From the NCBI GenBank assembly GCA_024279045.1, contig JAJRRZ010000067.1, positions 1 through 11,791 of the forward strand: a stretch of 11,791 nt of DNA, written 5' to 3'. Every line of letters begins with the position of its first letter. Position 1 is the stretch's first letter. Origin of the DNA: Alphaproteobacteria bacterium (lineage in GTDB: Bacteria; Pseudomonadota; Alphaproteobacteria; Rhizobiales; Aestuariivirgaceae). The position numbers were made by a program, and so were the translations under genes. The notes under the pieces were generated by a model. That model was not told the DNA's origin and did not search any database. It worked only from the letters and a program-made list of their open reading frames with translations. Below, piece by piece: positions 7,169 through 11,791 of the stretch.

Positions 7169-7187
7169 TGATGCAGACGATGCATCA
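7169..7187 (+). repeat. Short inverted repeat touching the ribosome binding site of the ABM-family gene
   Basis: TGATGCA (7169-7175) and TGCATCA (7181-7187) are perfect inverted arms around GACGA. The right arm overlaps the start of the AGGAGAGG ribosome binding site (7187-7194). The same heptamer pair occurs in the hairpin after nrdJ. It could be an operator or an RNA stem influencing translation. Confidence 0.5.
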
Positions 7188-7199
7188 GGAGAGGCTGCC

Positions 7200-7508
7200 A
7201 TGATGACAAATGCCTGTTATGCCGTGATCTTCATCTCGCGGTTGCGCGCCGATGCCGAAGGCTATGCGGAAACGGCGCGGCGCATGATGGACCTGGTGCG
7301 CGAACAGCCGGGCTTTCTCGGCATGGAGAGCTGGCGCGACGAGACGGGCCGTGGCGTAACCATCTCGTGGTGGGAAAGCGAGGAGGCCATTGCCCGCTGG
7401 CGGCAACATCCACGACACCGGCAGGCCATGCGCCGGGGACGCGAGGAATGGTACGAGAGCTTCCGCGTGCAGATCTGCCGGGTGGAGCGTGAGGGATGCG
7501 GTTCCTGA
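7200..7508 (+). CDS. Antibiotic biosynthesis monooxygenase (ABM) domain protein
   Basis: This 102-residue single-domain protein has the ABM/dimeric alpha-beta barrel pattern: a first strand YAVIFISRL, an amphipathic helix AEGYAETARRMMDLVREQPGFLGMESWRD, a strand GRGVTISWWESEEAIARWRQHPRHRQA and a final segment EEWYESFRVQICRVER. The PGFLGMES and SWWESEEAIARWRQHP segments are typical of the COG2329-like subgroup found in many bacteria. The true substrate is unknown; family members include heme-degrading enzymes and small quinone monooxygenases, and many have no assigned role. ATG 7200 has a good AGGAG ribosome site about 9 nt upstream. No clear promoter is seen; TTCACG-N16-AATACT near 7106-7133 is a weak candidate. 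The gene is convergent with recG and separated from nrdJ by a strong hairpin, so it is probably transcribed alone. Confidence 0.85.
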   Translation: MMTNACYAVIFISRLRADAEGYAETARRMMDLVREQPGFLGMESWRDETGRGVTISWWESEEAIARWRQHPRHRQAMRRGREEWYESFRVQICRVEREGCGS

Positions 7509-7690
7509 TGGGCGGGTTCTTACTTGTAGCGGCTAAAAAGGCTTTGCAGGATGGTCATCTCGCGTCCTGCGGCGGGGGCGTGATCATCTATGTTGATTAC
7601 CTGCTCGCTCTTCAGAGCATGGATGACGAAGCCGCGCTTGGGTGAAACTTGTGGCAGAATATGTTGGCAGATCTCCCGGAGGCGCGGGGG

Positions 7691-9805
7691 TTATCCAGCC
7701 GAGAGCAGCGGCAGGGCAGCATCGCGCTCGTGCAGATACAGCAGGTGGCGCAGCGCCGTGCCGCGGGGGGTGGTCAGTTGCGCGTCGCGGGCGATGGACA
7801 GGCGGGCGAAGTCGCGTGCGGCCTGCAGCAGGGTGGCATGATCGGCCACGTCGGCTGTGCGGAAGCGCGGCAGGCCGGACTGCTGCGTCCCCAGCAGGTC
7901 GCCCGCGCCGCGCAGCTTCAGGTCGGCCTCGGCGATGACGAAGCCGTCATCGGTCTCGCGCATCACTGCCAGGCGCTTTGCCGCGTTGGCCGACAGTGGC
8001 TCGCCATACAGCAGCACGCAATAGCCGGGCTGGCCGCCGCGTCCCACCCGCCCGCGCAACTGGTGCAGTTGCGCCAGGCCGAAGCGCTCGGCATTTTCGA
8101 TGACGATGATGGAGGCCTGTGGCACGTCCACGCCCACCTCCACCACCGTGGTGGCCACCAGCACCGATATGCGCCCGGCGCGAAAGTCCTCCATCACCGC
8201 ATCGCGCGCCTCGCCCTTCATGCGCCCGTGCGCCAGTCCCACCTGGCCGGGCAGGGCCTGGCTCAGCGTGGCGAAGCGTTCCTCCGCGGAGGTGGCGGGC
8301 AGAGCGCTGCCATCCTCCACCACCGGGCACACCCAGTAGGCGCGCTCGCCCCGGGCAACGGCCTGTTGCAGGCGGGCAATCACCTCCGGCGCGCGCGCAA
8401 TCGGCAGTGTGGCGGTCTTCACCGGCTGGCGTCCGGGGGGTTTTTCATCCAGACGCGAGATGTCCATGTCGCCATACAGCGCCAGCGCCAGCGTGCGCGG
8501 AATCGGTGTGGCCGACATCACCAGCACATCCGCTGCCGCATGGGCTTTCTGCTGCAGGGCCAGGCGCTGGTGCACGCCAAAGCGGTGCTGCTCGTCCACC
8601 ACCACCAGGCCGAGATTGGCGAAATTCACCTCCTCCTGAAAAAGTGCGTGGGTGCCGATGACGATGTGCGCCGTGCCGCTGGCGATTTGCTGCAATATCT
8701 GTTGGCGCTGGCGGCCCTTTTCGCGCCCGGTGAGCAATGCCGCTGTCAGTCCGGCGGCCTCGGCCAGCGGTGCGATGGTGGCGAAATGCTGGCGCGCCAG
8801 CAGGTCAGAAGGCGCCATCAGCGCCGCTTGCGCGCCGGCTTCCGCCGCTGCCGCCATGGCCAGCAGGGCGACGATGGTCTTGCCGGAACCGACATCACCC
8901 TGCAGCAGCCGCAGCATGCGCTCCGCGCGCGCCATGTCGGAGAGGATTTCATCTACCGCGCGCTGCTGTGCGCCGGTCAGCGTGTAGGGCAGGGCGGCAA
9001 GAATGCGCCGCTGACGTTCGCCGGAGCCACGCAGCGCCCGGCCATGGCGCGCCTTCACGTGATGACGCACCAGCGCCAGAGCCAGTTGGCTGGCCAGCAT
9101 CTCGTCGAAGGCCAGGCGCTGGCGGGCCGGGCTGGCCGGTTGCAGATCGGTGATGTCTTGCGGCATGTGCACGCGGCGCAGGGCCTCGGCAAAGCCTGGC
9201 CACTGGTGCTGTTCCAGCAGCGCGGAGTCGATCCATTCGGGCAGTTCGGGCAGGTGCTCCAGCGCCTGGCGCACCAGCTTGCCGATGGTGCGCGAGGTGA
9301 TGCCCGCGCCTGCCGGATAGACCGGCTCCAGCGCTGGCAGTTGCGCGAATTCCTCCGCCGTGAGCACGTGGTCGGGGTGCACGATCTGCGGCTTGCCGCC
9401 ATACCATTCCAGCCGCCCGGAGATGTAACGTTCCTCGCCTTCGGGCAGTTGTTTCCGCAGCCAGTCGCCGCGGGCGTGAAAATAGACAAGTGTAATCGTG
9501 TGACCGGAATCGTCGGTTACCACCACCCGCCATGGCGCTGGCGAGTGTGGTGGCGGCGCATTGTGGCGGAAGGTGCGCGCGCGAATGGTGATGATGCGGC
9601 CGCTTTCCTTCGGCAGGGCGTTCAGGGCCGGCTGGTGGCGGCGGTCGATGATGTCGTGTGGCAGGTGCAGCAGCAGATCGATGAGCCGCGCCGGACTCTT
9701 TTCGGGCCGTTTGAACAACCGTGCCGCGGCGGCGGCAATTTGCGGCCCCGCGCCTTTCAGCGTGGTGATGGGGGCGAACAGGGGGTTGAGCAACTGCGGT
9801 CGCAT
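7691..9805 (-). CDS. recG: ATP-dependent DNA helicase RecG
   Basis: This 704-residue superfamily 2 helicase remodels stalled replication forks and branched recombination intermediates in the cytoplasm. The N-terminal region (to about residue 230) holds the wedge/OB-fold that grips branched DNA, including LLLHLPHDIIDRR and an ERYISGRLEWYGGKPQIVHPDHV strand set. Helicase motifs are complete: motif I GDVGSGKT (303-310), motif II DEQH followed by RFG (404-410), motif III SATPIPRT (431-438), and motif VI QLHQLRGRVGRG (579-590). LKLRGAGDLLGTQQSG, a RecG landmark near the C-terminus, is present. Length is normal for the family. No ribosome binding site precedes ATG 9805, but a TATAAG box lies 6 nt upstream (see the promoter entry). 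The TSUP gene ends 31 nt upstream on the same strand, so read-through transcription is also possible. Confidence 0.97.
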   Translation of the reverse strand: MRPQLLNPLFAPITTLKGAGPQIAAAAARLFKRPEKSPARLIDLLLHLPHDIIDRRHQPALNALPKESGRIITIRARTFRHNAPPPHSPAPWRVVVTDDSGHTITLVYFHARGDWLRKQLPEGEERYISGRLEWYGGKPQIVHPDHVLTAEEFAQLPALEPVYPAGAGITSRTIGKLVRQALEHLPELPEWIDSALLEQHQWPGFAEALRRVHMPQDITDLQPASPARQRLAFDEMLASQLALALVRHHVKARHGRALRGSGERQRRILAALPYTLTGAQQRAVDEILSDMARAERMLRLLQGDVGSGKTIVALLAMAAAAEAGAQAALMAPSDLLARQHFATIAPLAEAAGLTAALLTGREKGRQRQQILQQIASGTAHIVIGTHALFQEEVNFANLGLVVVDEQHRFGVHQRLALQQKAHAAADVLVMSATPIPRTLALALYGDMDISRLDEKPPGRQPVKTATLPIARAPEVIARLQQAVARGERAYWVCPVVEDGSALPATSAEERFATLSQALPGQVGLAHGRMKGEARDAVMEDFRAGRISVLVATTVVEVGVDVPQASIIVIENAERFGLAQLHQLRGRVGRGGQPGYCVLLYGEPLSANAAKRLAVMRETDDGFVIAEADLKLRGAGDLLGTQQSGLPRFRTADVADHATLLQAARDFARLSIARDAQLTTPRGTALRHLLYLHERDAALPLLSAG

Positions 9806-9811
9806 GGGCTG

Positions 9812-9840
9812 CTTATAGCGCGGAGGTGGCGGCAGGTCAT
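9812..9840 (-). promoter_or_regulatory. Candidate recG promoter giving a leaderless mRNA
   Basis: Reading leftward, -35-like ATGACC (9835-9840) and -10-like TATAAG (9812-9817) are separated by 17 bp. Only 6 nt lie between the -10 and the ATG at 9805, so transcription would start at about the A of the start codon. This agrees with the absence of a ribosome binding site. The -35 overlaps the stop codon of the TSUP gene. Confidence 0.5.
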
Positions 9841-10607
9841 GGGGTGAGGAAATAGACCTTGTAGAAATACCAGACAGTCAGCAACACAGCCGCCACGCCG
9901 ATGATGCCGCGCATGAGTTGCGGATTGACCCGTGCGGAGAGCCAGCCGCCCAGCCAGCCGCCCGGCACCGCTCCGGCCAGGGTGATCAGCGCCGCGCCCC
10001 AGACGATGCCGCCGGAGACCACGAAGATGCTCACCGCAATGGTCAGCAGCAGGGCGGTTACGACGTTTTTCAGGGCATTGGCGATATTGGGCGTCATGTC
10101 GGTGAAGACAGCGTAGATGGAGAGCATGATGACTCCCAGCCCGGCGCCGAAATAACCGCCATAGACGGCTGCGGCGAATTCCAGCAGGCGCTGCAGCCAG
10201 CCGTGGGCACGCTGGCCCAGGGCCCGGTGCAGCCAGCTGCCGACGTGGTGGGAGAACAGGAACAGCGCCGTGGCGAACAGCAGCAGCCACGGTACGATGA
10301 ACATGAAGGCGCGTTGTGCCGTGGACATCAGCAACACCGCGCCCGTAGCGCCACCCAGCGCGGCGGTGATGATGCGCGCCCGCACGCTGCGCTGGCGCAC
10401 GTCGATGACACGCCATTGCGGCACGACCGCCGCCACGCGCCCGCCCCACAGGCTGAAGGTGGAGCTGGCGGAGGCGGATACCGGCGGCAATCCGGCTTCC
10501 AGCAGGGCCGGAAACGTGAAAAACGTGCCGCCACCGGCCAGCGCATTGGCCGCGCCACCGAGCAGCCCGGCGGCAAACAGCATCAGCATGTGCAAGGCAT
10601 CGGGCAT
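9837..10607 (-). CDS. TSUP-family (TauE/SafE) membrane transporter
   Basis: This 256-residue integral membrane protein has about eight hydrophobic segments arranged as two related halves. The first half has the family signature GLLGGAANALAGGGTFFTFPALLEAGLPPVSASASST (14-50). The second half has VYGGYFGAGLGVIMLSIYAV (148-167) followed by NALKNVVTALLL and GGWLGGWLSARVNPQLMRGIIG. Family members export or move sulfite, sulfonates or related sulfur and organic anions; the substrate is not readable here. ATG 10607 gives the expected N-terminus but has no clear ribosome binding site. The gene lies 151 nt downstream of the CDF gene and 31 nt upstream of recG, all on the minus strand, so it may be transcribed with either. 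Confidence 0.92.
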   Translation of the reverse strand: MPDALHMLMLFAAGLLGGAANALAGGGTFFTFPALLEAGLPPVSASASSTFSLWGGRVAAVVPQWRVIDVRQRSVRARIITAALGGATGAVLLMSTAQRAFMFIVPWLLLFATALFLFSHHVGSWLHRALGQRAHGWLQRLLEFAAAVYGGYFGAGLGVIMLSIYAVFTDMTPNIANALKNVVTALLLTIAVSIFVVSGGIVWGAALITLAGAVPGGWLGGWLSARVNPQLMRGIIGVAAVLLTVWYFYKVYFLTP

Positions 10608-10660
10608 TGGGTGGGTGCATATCTGGAAATTCGCGGACAGGGCGCGGGGCCGAGAATGGC

Positions 10661-10689
10661 ATGGTTGCGCGCCGGTGGGAGGGCGTCAA
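10661..10689 (-). promoter_or_regulatory. Weak candidate promoter of the TSUP gene
   Basis: Leftward, -35-like TTGACG (10684-10689) is followed after 17 bp by AACCAT (10661-10666), which matches only 3 of 6 bases of the -10 consensus. The good -35 makes it worth noting, but the TSUP gene might instead be read from the CDF promoter. Confidence 0.3.
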
Positions 10690-10709
10690 GAATATTGTTT
10701 GCGGAGTTT

Positions 10710-10762
10710 GGGAGCCTGGCAATTATGGGAGCTTGGCAATGGCATGAGAGCCTGGCAATCAT
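10710..10762. repeat. Three imperfect tandem repeats overlapping the end of the CDF gene
   Basis: The units are 10710-10726 (GGGAGCCTGGCAATTAT), 10727-10745 (GGGAGCTTGGCAATGGCAT) and 10746-10762 (GAGAGCCTGGCAATCAT). The shared core AGCYTGGCAAT recurs at 17- and 19-bp spacing. Units 1 and 3 agree at 15 of 17 positions. The CDF stop codon (10759-10761) lies inside unit 3, so the array may have grown from the gene end into the intergenic region. Confidence 0.8.
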
Positions 10763-11571
10763 GCCGGTTTTGCCGCGCGGTATTCGGCCCGTGCCTGCAG
10801 CAATATCCTGGTTGCCGAATGGGTAAACAGCCCGGCCATGACGAAGGCCACGGCAATGTCCGGCCATGGCGAAGCGGTCAGCCATACCAGCCATGAAGCG
10901 CCCAGCACGGCGATGTTGCCGATGGCGTCGTTGCGCGAACACAGCCATACGGAACGCACGTTGGCATCGCCGTCCTTGTAGGGCAGGAGCAACAATACCG
11001 ACGCAACATTGGCTGCCAGCGCCAGCATGGCTATGGACCCCATCACCGGCGCCAGTGGCACCTTCAGCAGCAGCGTGGCGTAGAGTGTTGCGCCCAGCAC
11101 CCACAGGCCCATCAACAGCAGCGAGACACCCTTGATCACTGCCACGGCGCTGCGCAGGCGCAGCGGCTTGCCGATGACGGCCAGCGACAGCCCGTAGGTG
11201 AGGGTGTCGCCAAGAAAATCCAGCGCATCGGCCTTGAGCGCCTGCGAGCGGGCAATGAAGCCGCCCAGCATCTCCACCAGGAACATCGACCCGTTGATGG
11301 CGATAACCATCCATAGCCGCCGGATGTAGGCAGGGTCGGTGCCGTCGAAATTGATGACGGTGGATTCGCAGCCGCAGGCGCCGCCACCACCCGGGCCGCC
11401 ATCCAGGGTGGAACAGGCCGGGGTGGCCTGTTGTCCGGCATGGAGATGTTTCCGGTCATTGCCGTGTGCGCGCCTGTCGTGTGCATGGCCACCATGAGCA
11501 TGATCATGGCCGCTGCAACAGGTATCCGCCTCTGTTTGCCGGGAGCAATCACCCGTGGAGCCGCCGTGCAT
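10759..11571 (-). CDS. Cation diffusion facilitator (CDF) family heavy-metal exporter with His/Cys-rich N-terminus
   Basis: This 270-residue protein has a metal-binding-like N-terminus (1-70) with many His and Cys residues (CC, HDHAHGGHAHD, HLHAG, CGC), then six membrane helices at about 86-106, 112-133, 142-165, 174-197, 205-229 and 236-254. FDGTDPAYIRRLW and LKADALDFLGDTLTYGLSLAVIG are typical of a MerR-linked group of CDF-like cation transporters that pump Zn, Cd, Co or similar ions out of the cytoplasm. Metal-site positions differ from classic CDFs: helix 2 has D118-x3-D122 instead of His-x3-Asp, and helix 5 has C211-x3-D215 instead of His/Asp-x3-Asp. Only about 16 residues follow helix 6, so the usual cytoplasmic C-terminal domain is missing. 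ATG 11571 has a perfect AAGGAG site (11580-11585). A MerR-type promoter lies just upstream. The exported metal is an inference and cannot be fixed from sequence. Confidence 0.92.
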   Translation of the reverse strand: MHGGSTGDCSRQTEADTCCSGHDHAHGGHAHDRRAHGNDRKHLHAGQQATPACSTLDGGPGGGGACGCESTVINFDGTDPAYIRRLWMVIAINGSMFLVEMLGGFIARSQALKADALDFLGDTLTYGLSLAVIGKPLRLRSAVAVIKGVSLLLMGLWVLGATLYATLLLKVPLAPVMGSIAMLALAANVASVLLLLPYKDGDANVRSVWLCSRNDAIGNIAVLGASWLVWLTASPWPDIAVAFVMAGLFTHSATRILLQARAEYRAAKPA

Positions 11572-11613
11572 GATGGGATCTCCTTCGCTGGCTTGAAGTG
11601 CCCGTTGCAGCTC

Positions 11614-11644
11614 TGTCTACAGTCTACAATAGTTGTAGGTTCAA
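11614..11644 (-). promoter_or_regulatory. MerR-type promoter and operator of the CDF exporter gene
   Basis: Leftward, -35 TTGAAC (11639-11644) and a -10-like TAGACA (11614-11619) are separated by 19 bp, the long spacer typical of promoters activated by MerR-family metal sensors. The spacer contains the palindrome CTACAA-CTA-TTGTAG (11624-11638), perfect in its 6-bp arms. Start would be near 11607, about 36 nt before the ATG. A Zn/Cd/Co/Pb-type sensor is likely by family knowledge, but no merR gene is visible in the window. Confidence 0.72.
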
Positions 11645-11694
11645 GGGGGTGGGCCCATAAATTTGCACGGCATCCCAAGCCATTTACACTGCAT

Positions 11695-11757
11695 ATCAGC
11701 GCCCTTTTGCCCTTGGAAATACCTACGGGTATTCCCGGCGGACAAAAGAACGCTGAT
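11695..11757. repeat. Nested inverted repeat near the right edge
   Basis: Outer arms ATCAGCG-CC-CTTTTG (11695-11709) and CAAAAG-AA-CGCTGAT (11743-11757) pair at 13 of 15 positions with a 2x2 internal mismatch. They enclose an inner stem AATACC-TACG-GGTATT (11718-11733), extended by two G-C pairs after one mismatch. On the plus strand the structure is followed by TTT and then C. It could be a terminator, an operator or a small structured RNA; I see no gene in 11645-11791. Confidence 0.55.
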
Positions 11758-11791
11758 TTTCAAGCAAATGACACACCTGCCATGCCTCTTC

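Noticed and set aside
7649..9847. A 732-codon open frame on the plus strand opposite recG
   Set aside because: It is the antisense shadow of a complete RecG with all helicase motifs. The antisense translation is Gln/His/Arg-rich and shows no family resemblance.
11645..11791. Insertion-sequence end at the right edge
   Set aside because: There is an inverted repeat but no transposase, no recognised terminal repeat and no target duplication in view.

Overview
The window looks like ordinary chromosomal DNA of a GC-rich alphaproteobacterium. The main clues are an NDUFA12/B17.2-type complex I subunit in an operon with a single-gene MlaD and a DUF2155 protein, and a long adenosylcobalamin-dependent ribonucleotide reductase of the alphaproteobacterial type. 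A Rhodospirillales/Acetobacterales-like relative is possible, but gene content alone does not settle this. I see no CRISPR array, no rRNA or tRNA, no recognisable transposase and no obvious defence cassette.

Left part (1-2400, minus strand): the N-terminal part of a TAXI-type TRAP solute-binding protein runs off the left edge. Upstream of it lies a tight three-gene operon, NDUFA12 - mlaD - DUF2155, whose genes overlap by ATGA and GTGA. A sigma70-like promoter precedes it.

Middle (2400-7200, plus strand): a 786-base divergent intergenic region carries a promoter overlapped by a candidate pair of NrdR boxes exactly 32 bp apart, then a second promoter candidate and a long structured leader. This leads to nrdJ (1274 codons), the largest gene. 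A strong hairpin follows nrdJ, then a small antibiotic-biosynthesis-monooxygenase (ABM) family gene.

Right part (7690-11791, minus strand): recG, a TSUP (TauE/SafE) membrane protein and a CDF-family metal exporter all point left, with the CDF gene most upstream. The CDF gene has a MerR-type promoter (19-bp spacer, palindromic operator) but no merR gene in view. Its protein has a His/Cys-rich N-terminus, altered metal-site residues and almost no C-terminal domain. A three-copy imperfect tandem repeat overlaps its stop codon. recG has a promoter placed so that its transcript would begin at or next to the ATG.

No wholly new system is evident. The best leads are regulatory: the NrdR-box/promoter arrangement and leader of nrdJ, the MerR-type operator of the CDF gene, the TGATGCA inverted repeats before the ABM gene, and the predicted leaderless recG transcript.
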